NCBI GenBank assembly: GCA_002304995.1
Contig: DBPV01000018.1
Location: 30,368-54,787, forward strand
DNA from: Syntrophaceae bacterium UBA1411
GTDB taxonomy: Bacteria; Desulfobacterota; Syntrophia; Syntrophales; Smithellaceae
Direction: 5' to 3'
DNA: 24,420 nt
The notes beneath the pieces were generated by a model. That model was not told where the DNA came from, did no database searches, and saw nothing but the letters and a program-made list of their open reading frames with translations. Positions 7,894-14,631 of this stretch are shown here, in pieces. The translations under genes were made by a program, and so were the position numbers. The first letter of the stretch is position 1; each line of letters begins with the position of its first letter.

Positions 7894-7909
7894 TACAATT
7901 GTTGTGCCA
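7894..7909 (-). promoter_or_regulatory. Candidate sigma-54 (RpoN) promoter for cheW-mcp
   Basis: Read on the minus strand, TGGCACAACAATTGTA matches TGGCACG-N4-TTGCA at the -24 GG and at the -12 G with the correct spacing. The -12 C is T, which weakens the call. The expected start is near 7883, about 57 nt before the cheW start. Placement next to a GAYTGA-containing NtrC-type regulator supports it. Confidence 0.42.
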
Positions 7910-7995
7910 GCCGATAGATTTTGTGGATAAAGCAATTATAACAAATGTTTAAGGTTATTCTCCAGAACGGGATAAGAGGCAAGCGGGGGAGTGTG

Positions 7996-8103
7996 GTCTG
8001 ATCGGACAAGACATCGGGACCTTGTCAAACGGGGGGAAATGACGTGATGGCCTGGTATTGCCGCTTGTCTGGCCCGACCGGAGCCTGTCTGATCAAATCA
8101 GAC
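7996..8103. promoter_or_regulatory. Candidate enhancer-like sites upstream of the sigma-54 promoter
   Basis: GTCTGATCAAATCAGAC (8087-8103) is a perfect 7-bp inverted repeat with a 3-bp centre. GTCTGATCGGACAAGAC (7996-8012) is the same length with the same eight leading bases and a degenerate right arm. Both lie about 90-205 bp upstream of the promoter at 7894-7909 in the cheW direction, the usual distance for NtrC-family upstream activating sites. Identity of the binding protein is inferred from adjacency. Confidence 0.4.
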
Positions 8104-8142
8104 TGTCGCGCCAGGCAGGCTTGTCGCCGGACTTGCCGGAGC

Positions 8143-9543
8143 TCAGCCCTTTGTCGATGTCTCTTTCAGTGACAGGTTGTGCTTCTTAAGCAGGGCATAC
8201 AGTTGAGGGCGGGAGAGGCCGGAGATTCGGCATCCCTCCTGGATATCCCCTCCAGCCAGCATCATCATCTTCCGCAGGTAGCGCGCTTCCTCTTTCCTGA
8301 CCGCCGCTTCCCTGGCCTCTTTCAGGGAGGGCAGCGGCTGCAAGGAGGCTGTCTCCTCTTCGGGAGCGTAACGGCCGGACGCGGCCTGCAGGCGGATCTT
8401 GGTGGGCAGATGTTTGGGATAGAGGATCTGGTCGTCAAATGCCGCGGCAATAGCGGAATCCAGTGTGTTGATCAGCTCCCGGACGTTCCCGGGCCAGGGG
8501 TAGGCGGCCAGGGCCTCCAGACATTCCGGGGAGAAGCCCTTCAACTCCACATTGTAGCGGTCGCAGAGACGGGCGCCGTAGAAGAGGGCAAGGTCGGGGA
8601 TGTCTTCCCGCCGCTCCCGCAGCGGCGGAAGGGTGATGGCGAGGGAACGGAGCCGGTAGAGCAGGTCGCTCCGGAAGATTCCCGCGCGGACCATCGCCTC
8701 CAGGTCACGGTTCGTGGCGGCTACGGTACGGAAATCGCTCTCCAGCTCTTCCCGTCCGCCCACGGGACGGAAGTGTTTTTCCTGCAGCACCCTCAGAAAG
8801 GCCTTCTGGGCGGAGAGGGGGAGCTCTCCGATCTCGTCGAGAAAGAGGACTCCGCCATGGGCCTGGAGAATCATTCCGTCCTCTTTCCGGTCCGCCCCGG
8901 TATAGGCTCCCTTGACGTGGCCGAAGAGTTGGCTTTCCACCAGGGTCGGTGTCAGAGAGGCGCAATCCACGGTGATGAAGGGCCCTTGCGCCCGTCGGCT
9001 GTTCTTATGCAGCGCCCTGGCAAAAAGCTCCTTGCCTGTGCCCGTCTCTCCGGTGAGCAGCAGGTTGGCATCGCTGCGGGCCGCCTGGGTGAGGCGGCCA
9101 AAACAGAGATTCAGCTTGTCGCTCCTGCCGATAATGCCCTTCAGATCCATATCCGGAGGGATTGCCCTGCCGGCCCGGTTGGTTTCCGCATAACGGATCG
9201 CCCGCGACAGGGAGAGCTTCATTTCGATAAGGGAGGCGGTCTTGGAGAGGTAATCCCAGGCGCCGCTGTCCAGCGCCAGCTCAGCCCCGCTTCGGTTTTC
9301 GTAAGCGGTGACGATCATGATCTCGGCGCCGGTGCGTTCGCGCAGCTGCTGTATCCTGCTAAGTCCGTTGCCGTCCGGAAGATTGACGTCCAGGAGAATC
9401 ACGGCGAAATCGCCGGCAGCGGCCGCCCTCAGGCCGTCGCTCAGCGTGTGGGCCCGGACGGAACTGCAGCCCATTTCGGTCACCACCTCGGCCAGCATCT
9501 CCGCAAAGATTTGGTCGTCATCAATAATGAGTATCTGCGCCAT
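8143..9543 (-). CDS. NtrC-family sigma-54-dependent response regulator
   Basis: A 466-aa cytosolic activator with three domains. Receiver, 1-120: acidic pocket D8/D9/D10, phosphoacceptor D52 in LLDVNLPDG, T79 and K101. AAA+ domain, about 140-365: Walker A GETGTGKE, a GAFTGA loop in the form GAYTGA, Walker B GGVLFLDEIGELP and a DLLYRL sensor segment. C-terminal Fis-type helix-turn-helix: GGDIQEGCRISGLSRPQLYALLKKH. All parts needed to activate RNA polymerase-sigma-54 appear intact; Tyr in GAYTGA is a usual tolerated variant. The start ATG 9543 lies three bases after the kinase stop with AAGGA upstream, so the two form a cognate pair. No terminator hairpin is evident before cheW. Its target sites are proposed at 7996-8103. 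Confidence 0.96.
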   Translation of the reverse strand: MAQILIIDDDQIFAEMLAEVVTEMGCSSVRAHTLSDGLRAAAAGDFAVILLDVNLPDGNGLSRIQQLRERTGAEIMIVTAYENRSGAELALDSGAWDYLSKTASLIEMKLSLSRAIRYAETNRAGRAIPPDMDLKGIIGRSDKLNLCFGRLTQAARSDANLLLTGETGTGKELFARALHKNSRRAQGPFITVDCASLTPTLVESQLFGHVKGAYTGADRKEDGMILQAHGGVLFLDEIGELPLSAQKAFLRVLQEKHFRPVGGREELESDFRTVAATNRDLEAMVRAGIFRSDLLYRLRSLAITLPPLRERREDIPDLALFYGARLCDRYNVELKGFSPECLEALAAYPWPGNVRELINTLDSAIAAAFDDQILYPKHLPTKIRLQAASGRYAPEEETASLQPLPSLKEAREAAVRKEEARYLRKMMMLAGGDIQEGCRISGLSRPQLYALLKKHNLSLKETSTKG

Positions 9544-9546
9544 TCA

Positions 9547-12500
9547 TCATCCTTCTTGTTTGGCCTCCGGGGAGAGCAGGGTGCGGATCAGGGGAACGAG
9601 ACGCTCCATAGCGACCGGTTTCAGCACCACGTTCCGTATCCCCGCCTTTGCCGTTCGCTCCTCGATGGCCGAATCCAGAAAGCCCGTACAGAGAATGATG
9701 GGGATATCGCCGCGCCGGGAGATCATCTTTTCCGCCAGGGCGATTCCCGTCAATATCGGCATGGTCAGATCGGTGATGATCAGATCGAACTGATCGGGTT
9801 GGGCACTGAAGGTTTCCAGGGCCTCCACGCTGCTCGTTTTAACGGTCACCGTAAATCCCAGGGCTTCCAGCATCTCCTTCATCATTCCGGTCAGCACCAC
9901 CTCGTCGTCCACCAGAAGGATCCGGCCCTCCCCTTCCAGCAGAGCAGGAACCGCTCTTGCAGGGGCTGCTGGTTCAGACTCGCCGGCCAGGGGCAGATAG
10001 ACCGAAAAGGAAGTTCCTTCGCCCACACCGCTCTCGACGACAATCTTGCCTCCGTAACTGCTGACGATGCCGTGGACCACCGACAACCCCAGGCCGGTTC
10101 CCTCTCCGACATTTTTGGTGGTGAAAAAAGGATCGAAGATCCGCTCCCGGATCAGGGGATCGATTCCCGGACCTGTGTCATGAACGGTCAACTTTAAATA
10201 GGCGCCCGGCTTCAAGCCCTGCTGTTCCTCGTTGCCGGCAATTTCCGGGACCGCCGCGGCGTCCAGGGTCACCTCCAGCAATCCGCCCGTGTCCTGCATG
10301 GCCTGATATGCGTTGGTGCAGAGATTCATCAGGATCTGGTGGAGCTGCGTCGCATCGCCGCGAATCATGTCCGCCTGTGTTCTGACATCGAGCCGGACTT
10401 CGATGGTCGAGGGGATGACTTCCCGAAGCAGTTTGATCATTTCCTTGACCAGGGGCGTGACGCGAAGCGTGATCAGTTTCTTTTCCGAAAGCCTGCTGAA
10501 TTCGAGGATCTGGCGCACCAGGTTGATGGCCCGCTGGCTGGAGGCGTGGATCTGTTCCAGGTAGCGCTTGATCCGGCTGTCTCCGCGGAGTTTCATGAGG
10601 GAGAGCTCGGTGTAGCCGGAAATGGCGCCCAGAATGTTGTTGAAATCGTGCGCGATCCCCCCGGCCATGGTGCCGATGGCCTCCATCTTCTGGGCCTGCC
10701 TCAACTGGTGCTCCAGCTTGGCGCGCTCCTCCTCGGCCAGTTTTCGCTCCGTGATGTCCAGTATGATTCCGTGCCAGAGTGTGCCGCCATCCGCCGATTT
10801 CTGGGGCTGTGCCTGAGACCAGCGCCAGCGGAGTCCCTGTCTGGGCAGGATTACACGAAATTCACAATAGAAAGTTTCCAGCGTGCGCGCCGATTCGAAA
10901 ATGGCCTCGGCGACACGGTCATGGTCTTCCGGATGCAATCTCCCGAAAACCGGCGTAGCGTCCTGGCGGACCTCTTCCGGGGTCACTTCATAGATGTCGT
11001 TCATTCCCGGGCTTGCATAGGGGAAGGCGGAGCTTCCATCCGGATACAGGCGGTACTGATAAATGACGCCGGGGACCAGGCGGGCAAGATTGGTGATCAA
11101 GCGGGCGCTTTCCTCCGCTTTCGCCTCCGCCTCTCTGCGTTGGGTGATATCGGTTACGATGGCCATCACGGCCTTGACATCTCCATAGTTGACGAATCTG
11201 GTCGAGACCTCGACCGGATAGACAACGCCGTCCTTGCGCTGGTGTTCTGCCTCGACAATAAGCTGCTGTTGCGGTCTCCACCGGCTCCAGGCCTGGAGAA
11301 TCTCTGCTTTGGACAGGTTTGTCTCGCTGTTGCCCCGGTGCAGGTCGAATATCGTGCGACTGAGACATTCCTCTCGGGAATATCCGGACTGCTCGCAAGC
11401 CGTCTGGTTCACGTCCAGAATGCGGCCGTCCAGATCGTGAAGGTAGATGCCTTCCATGGACTGGTTGAACAAAGAGTAATACTTTTCCTCACTTGTCCGC
11501 AGCTTTTCCTCTGCTTCCCTGAAGGCGGTCACGTCGCGCTTGACGGCCACGTAGTTCAGGATGAAGCCAGCCTCGTCGCTGACCGGAGAAATGGTGGCGT
11601 TTTCGATGAAAAGCGTTCCGTCTTTCCGTTTATTGACGATTTCTCCCCGCCAGGTGTTGCCGCTGCTGATCGTGGCCCACAAGCGGGAATAGAACGGTTC
11701 ATCGTGTCTGTCGCTCTTCAGGAGGCGCGGAGTCCGGCCGACGGCTTCGTCGGACGCGTAGCCGGTCACGGACTCGAAGGCCGGGTTGACATACTGGATG
11801 ACTCCATCGGCGTCCGTGATGACGATGCTTTCTTCCACCTGCTGGATGGCCATCATCAGTCGGAGGTTTTGCGCTTCGGCGCTTTTGCGCGCCGTGATGT
11901 CGCGGAAGAAGCAGACGAGCAGGCCACCGTCCATCTCCAGATAGGCGGTGGAGACCTCGACGTCGAAGAGCGTGCCGTCCTTGCGGCGGTGGCGGGCCTC
12001 GAAACGCTCCGAACCGTTTTTCCTGATCCGGTTAATCCGGCGGGCAGTGTCGTCAGAGGTTTCATCGGCGTCCAGGTCGGTGATGGACAGATCCTTCAGT
12101 TCCGGAAGCGTGTAACCGCACATGCGGGCGTAGGCCTCGTTGGCTTCCGTAATTCTGCCGCGGCCGTTCACGACCAGAAATCCGTCCTGTGTGGTGGCCA
12201 GCACTCCAGCCAGAAATACCTCCCGGTCGCGCAGGACTTGCTCCCTTTCTTTTTGCTCCGTTACGTCGAGACAATAGCCGATGAAGCCCAGGAAGCCTTC
12301 CCGGCTGTCATAGCGGGGCGAGCCGTCGTCCTGGATCCAACGGTAGGCGCCGTCATGGCGGCGCAGGCGATACGTCATGCTGAACCGCTCCCGGCGGTCG
12401 CAGGCGGCGTTGTAGGCGGCCAGGCATGCCTCCCGGTCCTCGGGGTGCACTCCCGCAAGCCAGCCTTCGCCCAGTTCCTGGGCCGGGAGGCGGCCCGTGA

Positions 12501-13206
12501 ACGCAAGCCAGGGTTGATTGAAATAATTGCGCTGCCGGTCGGGCTTCGAGGTCCAGATCAGCCCCGGACCTGCATTGGCCAGGCGGCGGAATTGCAGCTC
12601 CGCCTCCCGCAGGACGTCATCCTTTGCCGCGCGCCGGAGGCGGTTGGCCATGAGGGCTCCCAGCAGAGCGGTTCCCAGAGGATAGAGCGTCAGGACGGGG
12701 AGGGCGATCCGGGAGATTACCGGGAGCACCGCTTCCCGGGGCAGCGTGGCCATGATTGCGAGCATGATCAGGTGGACGACCAGTCCGAAGAGGAAGAGCT
12801 CCCGCCAGCCGATGTCGGCCAGGGGGGCGCGGCGGAAACGCCGCCAGAGCAGGCCGGTCGCGCCGGTGGCCAGGATCACCAGAATGCCGGTGAGGGCGCC
12901 GGCCCCGCCCTGGTAGAGGCGGAAAGCAGCGGTGATGACCATGACGATCAGTGTGGGAAGGGTTCCGAAAAAGAGACCGGTGAGGCCCAGCAGGACCGAG
13001 CGGGTGTCGAAGACTATCCCCGGTGCAAGCGTCCAGGGAGTGAGCATGACTATGAGGCCGATGAGCCCCAGGGCCAGACCGACCGGGATCTCTCCCAGAT
13101 TGCGATTTCCGCGGTCCAGGCGGGCGGCGACAAGATCGAAAATCATCGTTGCCGCCAAAAGCAAAGCGGCGTTTTGCGCCAAAATGATAAAAGGAATGTT
13201 ATGCAT
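9547..13206 (-). CDS. Hybrid sensor histidine kinase: 5TM LytS-type sensor, five PAS domains, kinase, receiver
   Basis: A 1219-aa inner-membrane kinase. Residues 1-190 are hydrophobic with five or six membrane helices and resemble the 5TM-5TMR_LYT (LytS/YhcK) sensor, including the PGIVFDTRSVLLGLTGLFFG segment. Five PAS-type units follow at about 203-318, 325-440, 447-562, 572-690 and 700-822, several ending in a DIT/DVT PAC motif. The kinase core has H853 in GGIAHDFNN, N-box N961/N965, and G-boxes at DTGPGID and GTGLGLS. A receiver closes the protein: D1100/D1101, phosphoacceptor D1146, K1196. The receiver makes it a hybrid, although the separate NtrC-type regulator is immediately downstream. 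Start ATG 13206 is the first possible start after an in-frame TAG; no ribosome site is seen, and a 10-bp tandem repeat spans it. The signal is unknown; haem, flavin or small-ligand PAS binding cannot be judged. Confidence 0.95.
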   Translation of the reverse strand: MHNIPFIILAQNAALLLAATMIFDLVAARLDRGNRNLGEIPVGLALGLIGLIVMLTPWTLAPGIVFDTRSVLLGLTGLFFGTLPTLIVMVITAAFRLYQGGAGALTGILVILATGATGLLWRRFRRAPLADIGWRELFLFGLVVHLIMLAIMATLPREAVLPVISRIALPVLTLYPLGTALLGALMANRLRRAAKDDVLREAELQFRRLANAGPGLIWTSKPDRQRNYFNQPWLAFTGRLPAQELGEGWLAGVHPEDREACLAAYNAACDRRERFSMTYRLRRHDGAYRWIQDDGSPRYDSREGFLGFIGYCLDVTEQKEREQVLRDREVFLAGVLATTQDGFLVVNGRGRITEANEAYARMCGYTLPELKDLSITDLDADETSDDTARRINRIRKNGSERFEARHRRKDGTLFDVEVSTAYLEMDGGLLVCFFRDITARKSAEAQNLRLMMAIQQVEESIVITDADGVIQYVNPAFESVTGYASDEAVGRTPRLLKSDRHDEPFYSRLWATISSGNTWRGEIVNKRKDGTLFIENATISPVSDEAGFILNYVAVKRDVTAFREAEEKLRTSEEKYYSLFNQSMEGIYLHDLDGRILDVNQTACEQSGYSREECLSRTIFDLHRGNSETNLSKAEILQAWSRWRPQQQLIVEAEHQRKDGVVYPVEVSTRFVNYGDVKAVMAIVTDITQRREAEAKAEESARLITNLARLVPGVIYQYRLYPDGSSAFPYASPGMNDIYEVTPEEVRQDATPVFGRLHPEDHDRVAEAIFESARTLETFYCEFRVILPRQGLRWRWSQAQPQKSADGGTLWHGIILDITERKLAEEERAKLEHQLRQAQKMEAIGTMAGGIAHDFNNILGAISGYTELSLMKLRGDSRIKRYLEQIHASSQRAINLVRQILEFSRLSEKKLITLRVTPLVKEMIKLLREVIPSTIEVRLDVRTQADMIRGDATQLHQILMNLCTNAYQAMQDTGGLLEVTLDAAAVPEIAGNEEQQGLKPGAYLKLTVHDTGPGIDPLIRERIFDPFFTTKNVGEGTGLGLSVVHGIVSSYGGKIVVESGVGEGTSFSVYLPLAGESEPAAPARAVPALLEGEGRILLVDDEVVLTGMMKEMLEALGFTVTVKTSSVEALETFSAQPDQFDLIITDLTMPILTGIALAEKMISRRGDIPIILCTGFLDSAIEERTAKAGIRNVVLKPVAMERLVPLIRTLLSPEAKQEG

Positions 13207-13224
13207 GAGATTCTATGAGATTCT
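13205..13224. repeat. Tandem 10-bp repeat at the hybrid kinase start codon
   Basis: ATGAGATTCT occurs twice in direct tandem (13205-13214, 13215-13224). On the kinase strand this reads AGAATCTCAT twice, with the start codon emerging from the second copy. No Shine-Dalgarno site is present there. Confidence 0.6.
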
Positions 13225-13305
13225 GTGCTGCTTCATCCGGTTACCCGTCTGGTGTCAATCCGTCCCCTGTTCCGAAGACGATATTCGGCAATCCATTGTC
13301 AAGAA

Positions 13306-13331
13306 TGTGACAGGGCATCCCTTCCGTCACA
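13306..13331. promoter_or_regulatory. Inverted repeat upstream of the hybrid kinase gene
   Basis: TGTGAC and GTCACA are perfect complements separated by 14 bp, about 100-125 bp upstream of the kinase start. A dimeric regulator could bind here. The half-sites resemble CRP half-sites, but the spacing is not the CRP 6-bp spacing. Confidence 0.3.
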
Positions 13332-13463
13332 GCCTCCCTGGCGACGACAACCCTGATGGGGCCGATGATCAATCCAGGTCGAGAGAAGATAAAAACTTAT
13401 GGCGCTGAATATATGTGGCTGTATATTTTGTGTCAAGAAGTATCGCCAAAAAAAGCAGTGTGC

Positions 13464-13492
13464 GCCGGAGAGAAACGGTTGGGGGCTCCGGC
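13464..13492. other. Orphan hairpin in the long intergenic gap
   Basis: GCCGGAG (13464-13470) and CTCCGGC (13486-13492) form a perfect 7-bp stem around a purine-rich 15-base loop containing GGGGG. No U-tract follows, and no known riboswitch consensus was recognised. It could be a structured leader element or part of a small RNA. Confidence 0.3.
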
Positions 13493-13720
13493 ATGGAAAA
13501 AAAGCCCGAAACGCGATGGAAAAGCGCGCTTCTGCATCCCCGTATTTTACGCTTTTCTTTCTTTAATGAATCCTTTAGTATGACCGTCCGAAAAGCAGGA
13601 CAGCCCGCGCGCCTGACTTTCTTTTGCGGTTCTCCGGTCCGCGGTTTTTTGCGGGACCTGCCGAGGCCGTTAAAATGACGGCGCGGGGAAAACGCCGATT
13701 CGCCGGGTGATCAAAGAAAC

Positions 13721-14035
13721 ATGAAAGTGATTTTTACAAAATTTCTTCCCGCCCGAAGGCTTTCCGCCGTCAATGTTTTCGGTATTGTGCTGGCGCCGCA
13801 GGATGGAAAAATCACTGCGACGGTCCTCAACCATGAAAACATCCACACGCGGCAGATGAAGGAGATGGCCTATATCTTTTTTTACCTGTGGTACTTTGTG
13901 GAATGGCTGATCAGGCTTTTCGGAAGAGGCAGCGCCTACCGCCGGATATCGTTTGAGCGGGAGGCCTGTCTTCACGAGCAGGACAAGTCTTACCTGAAGA
14001 GAAGGAAACCTTACGAATGGATCAGATATTTATAG
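13721..14035 (+). CDS. Small HExxH-containing membrane-associated protein (uncharacterised)
   Basis: A 104-aa protein with a gluzincin-like pattern in miniature. NHENIH (residues 37-42) provides HExxH with H38, E39 and H42. The hydrophobic aromatic helix YIFFYLWYFVEWLIRLF (51-67) follows, and FEREA (78-82) supplies a candidate third ligand, E79. From family memory, similar short proteins with HExxH, LWY-x-EWLIR and ISFEREA occur in many anaerobes and Bacteroidetes, without known function. No signal peptide is obvious; the aromatic helix may dip into the membrane. A ribosome site is weak (GGGTGA far upstream). It is the first gene of a tight plus-strand unit with the DUF2889 and patatin genes. 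Zinc binding or proteolysis is an inference from the motif only. Confidence 0.72.
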   Translation: MKVIFTKFLPARRLSAVNVFGIVLAPQDGKITATVLNHENIHTRQMKEMAYIFFYLWYFVEWLIRLFGRGSAYRRISFEREACLHEQDKSYLKRRKPYEWIRYL

Positions 14036-14058
14036 CACAGGATGACGGGAGCGAAAAA

Positions 14059-14631
14059 ATGCCGGACTCGTGGAAAACCAGCCGCGAAAAAATTCATGGC
14101 CGCACCATCAGCATCTCGACGTATGAGCATGACGATCAGCGGATTGTTGTTGCAGGATTTCTCAAAGACGACCGCTTCGTGGACACGCGGGTGATTACCG
14201 GCGAAGCCTTTCCCCGCGGCACGATTCATCACATGGGCCTGTGGCTGCTGGTGAATTGTTCCACGCTGGTGATCGAAGATCTGGAGATGGAGCTCATCTC
14301 GGTTCCGCGGGAGATCTGCCGGGAAACGATGGGTTTTCTGGCGCCGGTCAAGGGCATGACCATCGCCCGCGGATTTACGGCCAAAGTCAAAAAGCTGGCG
14401 GGCGGCGAGAAGGGTTGTGCGCATGTGCTGGAGCTTTTGCTGGCCATGGCTCCCGCCACTTTACAGGGTGTGGCGACCCACCGGGCGCTTAATCCGTCCC
14501 GCGTCGATTCCGGACAGGCGAAGATGATCCTGAAATACCTGGTCAACACCTGCCATGTCTGGCGGGAGGACGGCCCTTTCGTGGCCCGGCACAGAGCATT
14601 GATTGAAAGGAAAGCGGGAGAAGAAGCATGA
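14059..14631 (+). CDS. DUF2889 family protein
   Basis: A 191-aa protein of unknown function matching the DUF2889 pattern: an N-terminal beta-rich segment (HGRTISISTYEHDD), then GTIHHMGLWLLVN, and the family-typical IARGFTAKVKKL...KGCAHVLELL...APATLQG run. The frame is open from ATG 14017, which would overlap the preceding gene by 19 bp. ATG 14059 is preferred because GGGAG sits seven bases upstream and the gene then starts 23 bp after the previous stop. Its own stop overlaps the patatin start by four bases (ATGA), so translation is coupled. No membrane segment is seen. Family call is strong; function is unknown. Confidence 0.82.
   Translation: MPDSWKTSREKIHGRTISISTYEHDDQRIVVAGFLKDDRFVDTRVITGEAFPRGTIHHMGLWLLVNCSTLVIEDLEMELISVPREICRETMGFLAPVKGMTIARGFTAKVKKLAGGEKGCAHVLELLLAMAPATLQGVATHRALNPSRVDSGQAKMILKYLVNTCHVWREDGPFVARHRALIERKAGEEA

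Larger units (their letters stand above)
7827..8142. other. 316-bp regulatory gap between the NtrC-type regulator and cheW
   Basis: No open reading frame with a ribosome site is present. The gap holds a minus-strand sigma-54-like promoter (7894-7909) and, 90-200 bp upstream of it, repeated GTCTGATC-containing inverted repeats (7996-8103). CTTGTC or its complement recurs several times in the right half. Confidence 0.6.
13207..13720. other. 514-bp divergent intergenic region without a convincing gene
   Basis: This gap separates the minus-strand sensory block from the plus-strand HExxH/DUF2889/patatin unit. Small frames inside it (for example 13356-13583 and 13415-13678) lack ribosome sites and recognisable sequence. 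Visible structure comprises an inverted repeat TGTGAC/GTCACA (13306-13331), AATATA-N8-TATATT (13408-13427), a hairpin with 7-bp arms (13464-13492), and CGGCG/CGCCG (13679-13697) just before the next gene. A TAAAAT box near 13670 could be the -10 for the plus-strand unit, but no good -35 accompanies it. Confidence 0.55.

Noticed and set aside
8179..10197. A 672-aa plus-strand open frame opposite the NtrC regulator and the kinase 3' end
   Set aside because: Spans the boundary of two real minus-strand genes, shows no motif and has typical shadow composition.
10339..13218. A 959-aa plus-strand open frame opposite the hybrid kinase gene
   Set aside because: It is the antisense shadow of a clearly real, domain-rich gene in high-GC DNA. 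It has no recognisable domains and no ribosome site.
13306..13331. A CRP-type operator
   Set aside because: Half-sites TGTGAC/GTCACA look similar, but the 14-bp spacer does not fit the CRP consensus TGTGA-N6-TCACA.
13415..13678. An 87-residue frame in the long intergenic gap
   Set aside because: No ribosome site, no recognisable sequence, and it overlaps a second frame and a hairpin.
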